From Bacteroidales bacterium UBA5287 (GTDB lineage: Bacteria; Bacteroidota; Bacteroidia; Bacteroidales; Dysgonomonadaceae): DNA of 16,123 nucleotides. The position numbers and the translations under genes were made by a program. The notes beneath the pieces were generated by a model. That model was not told the DNA's origin and searched no databases. It saw only the letters and a program-made list of their open reading frames with translations. Positions within the stretch are counted from its first letter, which is position 1. The number at the start of each line of letters is the position of its first letter. Of this stretch, positions 1-6,111 are shown piece by piece. The stretch is taken from contig DHSL01000017.1 in the NCBI GenBank assembly GCA_002411345.1, forward strand, positions 1-16,123, read 5' to 3'.

Positions 1-51
1 ACATTTAGCTTAACTAATCAAATAAATTTTTAAATTTAAAATTATTTATTT

Positions 52-576
52 ATGAAAACAAGAAAATTAACAAGAAAAAGTTTGGATGAATTGGCAGTAA
101 TTATGCCTATTATAGACAAAAATGGTCAAAATGGATTTGTGGGAGGGACTATAGTTACTTCCATAAGAATTAATGGAGGATACCTCATTAGTTATGATTA
201 TGAGAATGAAGACTTAGGGAAATTAACTGTATATCAACCTGATAGTGGAAGTACTATTGTATTTGATGGGGTTACTTGTTCCACTGGAAGCTTGAATGGA
301 AGTGCTTATCAATTCAATGGTATAAAAGTAGGGGAAGATTCAGAAGCAAATTTTGACATTGGCACAATGATTCATGAATATGGACATTTTTTACAACAAG
401 AAGAAATGGGTACAGTAGCATATTTAGCATATGCGGGATCAGGTAGTGCCTATGGATACACGTTTTCAGGAGTAGATTATTATGATATACCTTCAGAAAA
501 AAATGCCAGTGAAAGAGGGCAAGAATATATGGATCAGTACTATTCTGGTAGCAGCTATACTGCTGATGGACTATAA
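52..576 (+). CDS. double-glycine-leader protein with metallopeptidase-like HEYGH domain
   Basis: This 174-aa protein begins with a short basic-then-amphipathic leader ending in GFVGG (Gly31-Gly32). That is the layout of Bacteroidales double-glycine leaders, which are cut by C39-type peptidase/ABC exporters. The predicted mature part carries a zinc-binding HEYGH motif (His108, Glu109, His112) followed by Gln115. Further on, PSEKNASERG (about 147-156) could supply the third ligand, Glu149, in the minigluzincin manner. The middle (35-100) is Gly/Ser/Tyr-rich and looks beta-rich. There is one cysteine (Cys76) and no membrane segment. The ATG follows an A/T-rich leader. A strong terminator follows the stop, so this is probably the last gene of its transcript. 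The leader and the HExxH are seen directly; export by a C39 transporter and protease activity are inferred. No exporter gene is in the window. Confidence 0.72.
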   Translation: MKTRKLTRKSLDELAVIMPIIDKNGQNGFVGGTIVTSIRINGGYLISYDYENEDLGKLTVYQPDSGSTIVFDGVTCSTGSLNGSAYQFNGIKVGEDSEANFDIGTMIHEYGHFLQQEEMGTVAYLAYAGSGSAYGYTFSGVDYYDIPSEKNASERGQEYMDQYYSGSSYTADGL

Positions 577-580
577 ATAA

Positions 581-628
581 AAAAGTGTATGAGGTAATAA
601 CATAATACCTCATACACTTTTAAACTTT
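581..628 (+). terminator. Rho-independent terminator after the GG-leader gene
   Basis: A perfect 16-bp inverted repeat (581-596 paired with 606-621, 9-nt loop) starts five bases after the stop of the metallopeptidase-like gene. The left arm begins with AAAA and the right arm ends in TTTT, so the hairpin could terminate transcription from either direction. It separates this gene from the hydrolase gene that begins 15 bases later. Confidence 0.85.
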
Positions 629-635
629 TATTCTG

Positions 636-1856
636 ATGAATATAAAAAATAACATTATATTTCTTTTATTAACGGCATTCATATCGTCGTGTTATTCCTA
701 TGATAATCAGAAGATTACAATAGAGAAAGTAACATATTATACTGAAGATTCAATTCCCATCCAAAGTACATTGTATCTGCCTCAAAGTAATTTAAAAAGT
801 ATAATTATTTATATCTTAAGTATTGATCAAGAAAGAAGATTCCCTGATTTTAGATCAAAAAAAGACTCTATCGGATATAGAGAAATATTAGAGTTCGTTT
901 CCTCTGGAACTGGAGTTTGTTTATTATCTCCAAGAGTAAAGCAATCCATAAATAATATTGAGCTGATGAAAACTCAAACAACAGAAACCGTTGCCACTGA
1001 TGTAGAGAAAGCTTATCGTTTCTTAAAAATGCAACCGAAATTTAGTCATGTTCCTATAGGAGTAATGGGGTATAGTGCAACAGGTGTAGTGGCGGCGAAG
1101 GTTGCTGCAAGAGACTCTTGTATTGACTTCGCTTTACTTATTGTCACACCGAGTATTCCAATCATAGATGAAGCAGATTATAAATGGACAAACCACCCAG
1201 AAACATCAGCAGTGCCCTTTTACAAATCTTTATTTGCTGAATTTAGGACGTTTTTTCCAAAGGATTATTTTACGTATAAAGGCCAAGTAATGGTAAATTC
1301 TCAAAAAAATCCAATAGAAAAACAGTTTGAAGATTGTGCTAGGGAAAGTATACGAACTATAAATCATAACATTATATCAAAAATTGATAATTATGACTCT
1401 ATTCAGTATTATGCTAAAAAATTAATAAAGGAAAATTTCGACACGAAAAGTTTAACGCAGCAAAATCTACTCAATTTGACAGGGAAACCTCGAAATTATA
1501 CTGCAGATGAATATGTTGATGAATTAATAAAATTTTGGTATACCCCACAAGACATAGACTTTTTGAAATGGGAGCCCAATGACTATTACCCTAAAATTAA
1601 TGTTCCTACTTTAATGCTTTTTGCAGAGAATGATATAAACATTGATGCGAAAGGGAGTATAGAAAATTCAAAAAAAATAATTGACACTTACAAAAAAACA
1701 AATTTTACAATACAGGTTATTCCAAATGTAGATCATGGATTTTATGAACCATATGATACAATATCTTTTAAAGAAAACAATAAAACTTATACAAAAAAGC
1801 GTTCTGAGTTATATTTTCAATCTATATTGGATTGGTTGAAAAATATGCATCAATAA
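636..1856 (+). CDS. alpha/beta-hydrolase family lipoprotein
   Basis: The 406-aa product starts with a lipoprotein signal peptide: a basic N-terminus, a hydrophobic stretch at 7-16 and lipobox FISSC, with Cys19 as the lipidated residue. It is therefore expected on the periplasmic side of the envelope or at the cell surface. The body fits a serine alpha/beta hydrolase. The nucleophile elbow is MGYSATG (Ser147), the acid is Asp333 in FAENDIN after a hydrophobic strand, and the base is His367 in NVDHGF near the C-terminus. The elbow departs from GxSxG because Thr149 replaces the second Gly. A long insert (about 185-310) between elbow and acid would form the lid. Substrate is unknown; esterase, thioesterase or peptidase are all possible. 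The gene starts just after the upstream terminator, and no consensus promoter is visible in the 15-bp gap. Confidence 0.75.
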   Translation: MNIKNNIIFLLLTAFISSCYSYDNQKITIEKVTYYTEDSIPIQSTLYLPQSNLKSIIIYILSIDQERRFPDFRSKKDSIGYREILEFVSSGTGVCLLSPRVKQSINNIELMKTQTTETVATDVEKAYRFLKMQPKFSHVPIGVMGYSATGVVAAKVAARDSCIDFALLIVTPSIPIIDEADYKWTNHPETSAVPFYKSLFAEFRTFFPKDYFTYKGQVMVNSQKNPIEKQFEDCARESIRTINHNIISKIDNYDSIQYYAKKLIKENFDTKSLTQQNLLNLTGKPRNYTADEYVDELIKFWYTPQDIDFLKWEPNDYYPKINVPTLMLFAENDINIDAKGSIENSKKIIDTYKKTNFTIQVIPNVDHGFYEPYDTISFKENNKTYTKKRSELYFQSILDWLKNMHQ

Positions 1857-2292
1857 ACTACCTACCTAGTAAAGGACGGACAAATATTAAACAACCACCT
1901 GCATAGCAGTTGGATTTTGTAAAAGATGAAGGCAGAGTTTTGGAGTACTCTTTAAAATAAAGTGAATTAATCAAAAAGATCAACATACTCACTATTATTC
2001 TCTTCCTTTTGTTTTGTCCTTCCTGATACTGTACACAACGAAGAATCATATCTTCGTTTAAACCTACAATGAAAAAGTAAGCATTAGCCTGCTTTTCATT
2101 ATGGTGATAAAAGAATTTAATTAGAAATAATATATAAATTCTAAATTACGATATATATAATTTTTTATCTTCGACTATTTTAGAAATATCATTTAATCCA
2201 TAAATACGAAGAATAAAAACTATTTATTTGAATCAATCGCTTAATGGTCACAGTTCAAGGGAAATTAATTCTCACAGAAATTAAATAAAAAT
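1857..2292. other. 435-bp intergenic region with two hairpins
   Basis: No convincing gene is visible. One hairpin has 8-bp arms, AACGAAGA (2037-2044) and TCTTCGTT (2051-2058), with a 6-nt loop. A second lies at 2069-2100, with outer arms AATGAAAA and TTTTCATT and an inner stem using one bulge and wobble pairs. Neither has a clear T-tract on the plus strand. TATCTTCG at 2166-2173 is one base off the Bacteroidetes -7 element but has no partner near -33, so a promoter for the downstream glycosyltransferase is only possible. A 63-codon minus-strand ORF at 1858-2049 has no recognisable features. Confidence 0.5.
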
Positions 2293-3152
2293 ATGAATAT
2301 TGCATTCCTTTCATCTATAGATCCGTTTGATATTAAAAACTGGTCTGGAACTTTATACTATATAACAAATTCATTAATGAAACAAAACTCTATTGAATGG
2401 ATTGAAAGCAATATAGTTCATTCATCTTCATGTTTCATAAAAAATAAATTTTACCCTGAGTCGTACGCTCAAATGTATGGCAAAATTATCTCTGAAAGGA
2501 TAAATAGATATGACTATGACATCATTATTGTCCGTGACTACTTTTTTGGTGCTTATTTGAAAGTAAAAGTGCCAATAATATATATAGGAGATAGTACGTT
2601 TCAATTATTTAAGAAAAACATTTACTTGCCATCTATAAAATTTGAAGAAATAGCAAATGATGTAGAAAAAAGAATGATTGACAATGCAAACGGTATTATT
2701 TTTTCATCCAAGTGGGCAAAAGAAAGTGCAATTTGCGATTACTCGTGCAACAAAGATAAAATCTATGTTGTTGAATTTGGAGCCAATATTTCTCATTCAG
2801 AAGATTGGCAGCGTAATATAGACATAAATGTATGTAATTTAGTTTTTGTCGGAGTGAACTGGCAAAAAAAAGGCGGCGACAAAGTTTTAGGAGCATACCG
2901 TAAACTAAAAAGCGAAGGCTTTCCCTGCACACTGACTATTATCGGGAGCGTGCCACCCGAAATGCCGCAAGAAGACGAGGGTTTAACCATTATCCCATTT
3001 TTGGATAAGTCAAAGTCGGAAGATTTAAATCGGCTGTGCGAAATTCTATATCATTCTCATTTTCTGATTTACCCACAGAATTTGATGCTTTTGGTATTGT
3101 ATTCTGCGAAGCCTCTGCTTACGGCGTACCAAGTGTAATTGTTCCTTCATAA
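2293..3152 (+). pseudogene. glycosyltransferase (GT4-like), frameshifted and 3'-truncated
   Basis: The N-terminal part has the Rossmann-like start of a GT-B glycosyltransferase, with a hinge segment around FVGVNWQKKGGDKVL (about 185-199) typical of family-4 enzymes. It would transfer a sugar from a nucleotide donor. At the C-run 3072-3074 the frame changes. Frame 1 runs out at 3138 with nonsense, while the next frame reads EFDAFGIVFCEASAYGVPSV, a textbook GT4 donor-binding EX7E-type region with Asp in the first acidic position. A one-base deletion in the C-run therefore explains the shift. Even in the restored frame the protein stops at 3150-3152, only a few residues after the motif, so the last 60-100 residues usual for the family are missing. 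The second half is visibly richer in G/C than the first. Almost certainly non-functional as an intact enzyme. Confidence 0.85.
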
Positions 3153-3265
3153 TAAAAAGAACAAAAATATAATTTCAAATCGTCACGCTAAAAAATGACC
3201 CGTAAAGTATAGTATATCAATAATTTCAAAGAACTTTTTCTAATTTTTAGTGGACAGTAGTGATT

Positions 3266-3535
3266 ATGACAACAAATTCAAAAAAACAAATCACTAAATT
3301 GGAAGCACGCTTAGAATCAATTATTACCATCGTTAGGGCAGCCTCAAAAGATATGGAAAGCGCCGCCCCGGAAAAACTTACCAGAGAAGATTTTGAGCGC
3401 GAGTATATTAAACACGGTCTTTACATGGAAACAATTTTGAACGAATTGTATACAACAGCAGAAGAATTAGAGCGGTTGAGTGATTATATGAACGAAATGC
3501 AGTCGAATAATAAGGATAAAGAGGCAGCCTCATAG
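3266..3535 (+). CDS. small acidic helical protein, unknown
   Basis: This product of about 89 aa is unrecognised. It is predicted almost wholly helical, with heptad-like hydrophobic spacing (KLEARLESIITIV at the start; LYTTAEELERLSDYM near the end) and many Glu/Lys residues, so a coiled coil or small helical bundle is likely. It has no cysteines, signal peptide or membrane segment. A GTG two codons upstream (3260) is an alternative start; I prefer the ATG. It is the first of four small ORFs lying nearly end to end up to 4196, which suggests one transcript. GC is higher here than in the flanking sequence, so the block may come from an older insertion beside the tRNA. Confidence 0.55.
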   Translation: MTTNSKKQITKLEARLESIITIVRAASKDMESAAPEKLTREDFEREYIKHGLYMETILNELYTTAEELERLSDYMNEMQSNNKDKEAAS

Positions 3536-3540
3536 TTGAG

Positions 3541-3657
3541 GTGAAAGGTGGAAGCTTGCGCATTAGGGAGTATACCCATAAAAAAGGGGTGGCGATAAGA
3601 TTCGGATCATCAAGATATAGAAAAGCAAAAGGCAAGGGGCATATGCAACGCGTCTAA
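3541..3657 (+). CDS. possible 38-aa basic peptide (GTG start)
   Basis: A short ORF fills the gap between two neighbouring ORFs, five bases after one stop and three bases before the next ATG. The peptide is strongly basic, with many Arg and Lys, and has an REYTHKKG segment then RFGSSRYRKAKGKG. That resembles the short basic 'YTRKDGT'-like tails seen in many small bacterial proteins. The GTG start follows a GAG. Support comes only from fit and composition; it may be untranslated sequence. Confidence 0.33.
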   Translation: MKGGSLRIREYTHKKGVAIRFGSSRYRKAKGKGHMQRV

Positions 3658-3660
3658 TGA

Positions 3661-4068
3661 ATGAAACAATATCTTATGATTGATTATGCAAAACAATCTT
3701 TTTCGTATGACGTTAAACAGAGAAATAAAATTAAAAGAACCGTTGACGTGAAAGAAAGAGAAATAAATGCGCAATACGTATTGAAAAAGCATTTACGCGA
3801 TGCTGAAATAATTACAAATGAAGACGAAATAATAAAGGCAATGCTAGAGTTTTCGGATTTTGAAACCGGGCAAAGACCTAAGAAAATAACTCGTGAGAGA
3901 CTACTCGACCTTGCAAGTCAACTGAATGGGATAATGCAGGAGCTATTGGAAGCGTCCGAGGCTCCTGCCCCTAATCCCAATAAACGCCGGGACTTGAAAG
4001 CCGAGAGGGTAGCAAAATATTATAACCTAATTCAAAAAAAGTTATTCCAAAAGAAGATGAAAAGATGA
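3661..4068 (+). CDS. hypothetical 135-aa basic protein
   Basis: I do not recognise the family. The protein is soluble, very rich in Lys/Arg/Glu and lacks cysteine. A charged N-terminal half is followed by a helical middle (KKITRERLLDLASQLNGIMQELLEAS, shown here in part as residues about 78-102), a short Ala/Pro linker (EAPAPNPNKRR, about 103-113) and a basic C-terminal helix. This fits a nucleic-acid-binding or structural protein but shows no diagnostic motif. Its stop overlaps the ATG of the next small ORF as ATGA, a sign of translational coupling. It is the longest member of the four-ORF run on the host side of the tRNA fragment. Confidence 0.55.
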   Translation: MKQYLMIDYAKQSFSYDVKQRNKIKRTVDVKEREINAQYVLKKHLRDAEIITNEDEIIKAMLEFSDFETGQRPKKITRERLLDLASQLNGIMQELLEASEAPAPNPNKRRDLKAERVAKYYNLIQKKLFQKKMKR

Positions 4069-4196
4069 AAACGACAAGAAGAGAAAAGTATTGCTGTAAA
4101 AAAAGAAAGTTTGACTCGATGGTTAGATTATATCCATTTAAAGTGGAACATAAAGGGAAAGTAATTCTTGTACCGTTTTATTTGACTATAGTTTGA
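4065..4196 (+). CDS. possible 43-aa basic peptide coupled to upstream gene
   Basis: The ATG overlaps the upstream stop as ATGA. The peptide begins KTTRREKYCCKKRK, with a Cys-Cys pair in a basic context, and ends in a short hydrophobic segment (VILVPFYLTIV). Nothing identifies its function. The stop lies just before the terminator of the opposing tRNA fragment. Coupling and position are its only support. Confidence 0.35.
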   Translation: MKTTRREKYCCKKRKFDSMVRLYPFKVEHKGKVILVPFYLTIV

Positions 4197-4200
4197 CTAA

Positions 4201-4238
4201 AAATAAAAACGATTTCAAGACTTTACCTGAAACCGTTT
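4201..4238 (-). terminator. Rho-independent terminator of the minus-strand tRNA
   Basis: Read on the minus strand, AACGGTTTCAG (4237-4227) pairs with CTTGAAATCGTT (4219-4208), using one G-U pair and one bulge, and is followed by TTTTTATTTTT. It lies 11 bases beyond the tRNA 3' end. The wobble works only in this direction, so it belongs to the tRNA. That marks this flank as the original chromosomal side of the integration site. Confidence 0.7.
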
Positions 4239-4248
4239 GCTGTACTTG

Positions 4249-4295
4249 TAGCGAGAGGGGGGCATGATCCCCCGACCTCATGATTATGAATCATT
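4249..4295 (-). tRNA. tRNA-Met(CAU) 3' portion (truncated; element attachment core)
   Basis: On the minus strand this reads as the 3' part of a tRNA. An anticodon loop TTCATAA (anticodon CAT) sits on a stem with 3' arm TCATG, followed by variable region AGGTC, a GGGGG/CCCCC T-stem and acceptor 3' strand TCTCGCT plus discriminator A, without encoded CCA. The 5' arm of the anticodon stem reads AATGA, so the outermost pair (27-43) is broken, and nothing to the right resembles a D-arm or 5' acceptor strand. Homology therefore ends at about 4294. The 7-nt T-loop reads ATCATGC rather than the usual TTC-type loop. As it stands the fragment cannot form a tRNA; the intact copy is expected at the far end of the element. 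Confidence 0.75.
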
Positions 4296-4300
4296 GCACC
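4285..4300. other. integration junction (attachment-site boundary of the element)
   Basis: Homology to the tRNA-Met sequence stops between about 4294 and 4296. To the left lie the tRNA 3' end and its terminator; to the right lie 150 bp of AT-rich DNA and a tyrosine recombinase. This is the usual layout for integration into a tRNA gene. The crossover is probably within the anticodon stem-loop or further 3' in the shared core. No second copy of the core is present before 16123, so the element is longer than 11.8 kb. Confidence 0.65.
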
Positions 4301-4375
4301 TACTTTTTTATAGTTTTTATTAATTTGTAAAAGTACTGATAAACAGCAATATAATAAAAAAGTATTTTCGTTTTA

Positions 4376-4407
4376 TTTGTTTAATTTGTATTGTTTTGCT
4401 ATTTTTG
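4376..4407 (+). promoter_or_regulatory. Bacteroidetes-type promoter of the integrase
   Basis: TTTG (4376-4379), a 20-bp spacer and TATTTTTG (4400-4407) match the TTTG / TAnnTTTG pattern of the Bacteroidetes primary sigma factor. Transcription would start near 4414, which rules out the in-frame ATG at 4391 and supports translation from 4448. Confidence 0.65.
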
Positions 4408-4426
4408 TTTACCCAATGTTTACCCA
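4406..4426 (+). repeat. tandem TGTTTACCCA repeat at the integrase transcription start
   Basis: TGTTTACCCA occurs twice (4406-4415 and 4417-4426), one helical turn apart, overlapping the predicted transcription start of the integrase gene. The spacing suits a DNA-binding protein acting on one face of the helix, such as the integrase itself, an excisionase or a repressor. The GTTTAC half recurs in the palindrome at 5905-5916. Confidence 0.45.
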
Positions 4427-4447
4427 CTTATAAAAAGTATATACAAA

Positions 4448-5824
4448 ATGGCTACAATTTATAGTTATTCCAACAGGGATGTTACAGTAAATTTGACTCG
4501 TAAAGTCAGAAATATAAATGATGAGGTTGCACCTATTTTTTGGAGAATCACTTATAACCGAAAACACAAATTCCTTAAAACAGGTTTTTCATTCACATTA
4601 AACGAATGGGATGATTTTTTGAATAGAAATCTCTTAAAACACAAAGACACAAAAAATACGTTAGACAAATACTTCGATAATGTTTTAAAAAAAGCTATTA
4701 ATACACTTGTAGAGAATGGAAACTTCTCTTTTGAGAGTTTATTAATGGCGTTAAACAAAGGTGATCTAAAGAGCGTAAACGATGCTTTTAAGGCAAAAAT
4801 AAAAGAGATGGAGAAGAAACATGCAGTAGGTGGAGCAGACGTATATAAAGGAACATATAAGGCGTTATTAGCTTTTAAAAATTACAAGAAACTTAAGAAC
4901 AGAGACAGCAAGAACATATACTTACAGGATTACAAGAATCGTAAACGTATTACAACCGGAAACAATATCTTTAAAATAGACGAGGTCGAGATAACATGGG
5001 ATGAGATAACTTCTCAATTCCTTAATGACTGGGAGACGTTCTTACTTGAAACTGGATCTTCTATATCAACAGTTGCAATACGAATGAGAACACTTCGGAC
5101 TTTAATTAACAACATGGGCGGTGATCCTTATTTAACAGGCTCACGTTACCCTTTTGGATTAGGAAATTATGTAATACAAGAAGATGCACCGAGAGAAACA
5201 TTTATCAAACTAAGTGATGTATGGAAAATGGAGGAATATTCTACTGAAAACAATGCTGTTAGATTTGCAATTGATATGTTCATCTTTCAATTCTATGGGA
5301 GCGGTCTAAACTTCAAGGATTTGTGTTTACTGAGGTATGAAAATGTTGAAAATGGTGAGGTTAAGTTTACACGGGAGAAGGCAATTAGAAGGGGGAAAAG
5401 AATTGTACATACGAAGATACCATTACTGCTACCAATGATAAATATTATTAATACATGGGGTAACAAGGATTTAAACGGTTATATCTTTCCGTTTTTGAAT
5501 GGTATTGAACCAAATAAAAAGAATGAAGCCAAAATTAAACAAAGAGTATCAGAGCTATTAGGCAGAATAAACATTAATTTAAAAACAGTTGCACGTGAAT
5601 TGAATCTACCATCTGACCTAAGCACCAACTTTGCAAGACATTCTTACATGACACACATGATATCAGAAGAATATTTAAACGAAATAATCATCAAACAGAT
5701 GGTGGGACATTCTACCCGCGATGTAACATCAAAATACAATACACTGACACCTGAAAAAAGAAGAGAAATAAACAGTAGGTTGCTTAATCCCACAAAGGAC
5801 TATTCTAAAACAATTGATATATAA
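4448..5824 (+). CDS. int: tyrosine recombinase (site-specific integrase)
   Basis: The 458-aa protein has the three-part layout of Bacteroidetes integrases: an N-terminal arm-binding region (1-80), a SAM-like core-binding domain (about 130-225) and a C-terminal catalytic domain (about 260-440). Visible catalytic positions are Arg397 in FARHSYMTH, His421 in GHSTRDVTSKY and the nucleophile Tyr430. The box I position reads GSGLNFKDL, with Asn288 where classical recombinases have Arg; similar box I changes are known in Bacteroidetes recombinases such as IntDOT. The usual box II His is also replaced (TNFAR). It cuts and rejoins DNA at the tRNA-Met core next to it and probably also excises the element. 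The ATG is chosen because the promoter start falls near 4414. It is the first gene of the element. Confidence 0.93.
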   Translation: MATIYSYSNRDVTVNLTRKVRNINDEVAPIFWRITYNRKHKFLKTGFSFTLNEWDDFLNRNLLKHKDTKNTLDKYFDNVLKKAINTLVENGNFSFESLLMALNKGDLKSVNDAFKAKIKEMEKKHAVGGADVYKGTYKALLAFKNYKKLKNRDSKNIYLQDYKNRKRITTGNNIFKIDEVEITWDEITSQFLNDWETFLLETGSSISTVAIRMRTLRTLINNMGGDPYLTGSRYPFGLGNYVIQEDAPRETFIKLSDVWKMEEYSTENNAVRFAIDMFIFQFYGSGLNFKDLCLLRYENVENGEVKFTREKAIRRGKRIVHTKIPLLLPMINIINTWGNKDLNGYIFPFLNGIEPNKKNEAKIKQRVSELLGRININLKTVARELNLPSDLSTNFARHSYMTHMISEEYLNEIIIKQMVGHSTRDVTSKYNTLTPEKRREINSRLLNPTKDYSKTIDI

Positions 5825-5862
5825 TATCTAAGTGAGAGATTAAGTGTTTTATTTACTCTTAC

Positions 5863-5972
5863 GTTCACGCGTGAACACGCTTACATTTCTTTAAACCTTT
5901 TACAGTAAACGTTTACAAGGGTATTCGTTTATGTTCACGTTCATATGTGTGAACACGTGAACAAACGTGAAC
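5863..5972. promoter_or_regulatory. cluster of GTTCACG/CGTGAAC palindromes and a GTAAACGTTTAC palindrome
   Basis: The gap after the integrase holds a perfect 14-bp palindrome GTTCACGCGTGAAC (5863-5876) and a perfect 12-bp palindrome GTAAACGTTTAC (5905-5916). It also holds an imperfect 32-bp inverted repeat (5932-5963) built from GTTCACG and CGTGAAC, and another CGTGAAC at 5966-5972. Five copies of the 7-mer in 110 bp are far beyond chance. The candidates are operators for the ribbon-helix-helix gene just downstream, accessory sites for integration or excision, or replication iterons. Which protein binds is not shown by the sequence. Confidence 0.7.
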
Positions 5973-6053
5973 ATTACATATTTTATGCGTTAGGTTGGAT
6001 GTAGCGATTGTAAAGCGGAATAAAAAGTGTGAAAAACATTTTGCTCAAAAAAA

Positions 6054-6083
6054 TTGCAGATATCAAATATTATGTTATCTTTG
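6054..6083 (+). promoter_or_regulatory. Bacteroidetes-type promoter of the tandem RHH gene
   Basis: TTG (6054-6056), a 19-bp spacer and TATCTTTG (6076-6083) give an exact -7 element. Transcription would begin near 6090, leaving a leader of about 20 nt before the ATG at 6112. This rules out the TTG-initiated extension to 5995. Confidence 0.68.
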
Positions 6084-6111
6084 CTTTGAGTTACGAATAA
6101 ATCATAGATGT

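Noticed and set aside
314..613. 99-codon minus-strand ORF over the metallopeptidase-like gene
   Set aside because: It is antisense to a gene with clear leader and HEYGH motif, and its product is low-complexity and hydrophobic.
1858..2049. 63-codon minus-strand ORF
   Set aside because: No recognisable motif, no promoter or neighbour support, and it ends in a hairpin; retained only as a note on the gap.
4391..4447. 19-residue N-terminal extension of the integrase
   Set aside because: The promoter (4376-4407) would place the transcription start downstream of that ATG, and the extension is not like integrase N-termini.
5995..6111. TTG-initiated extension of the tandem ribbon-helix-helix gene
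   Set aside because: It overlaps the exact promoter at 6054-6083.
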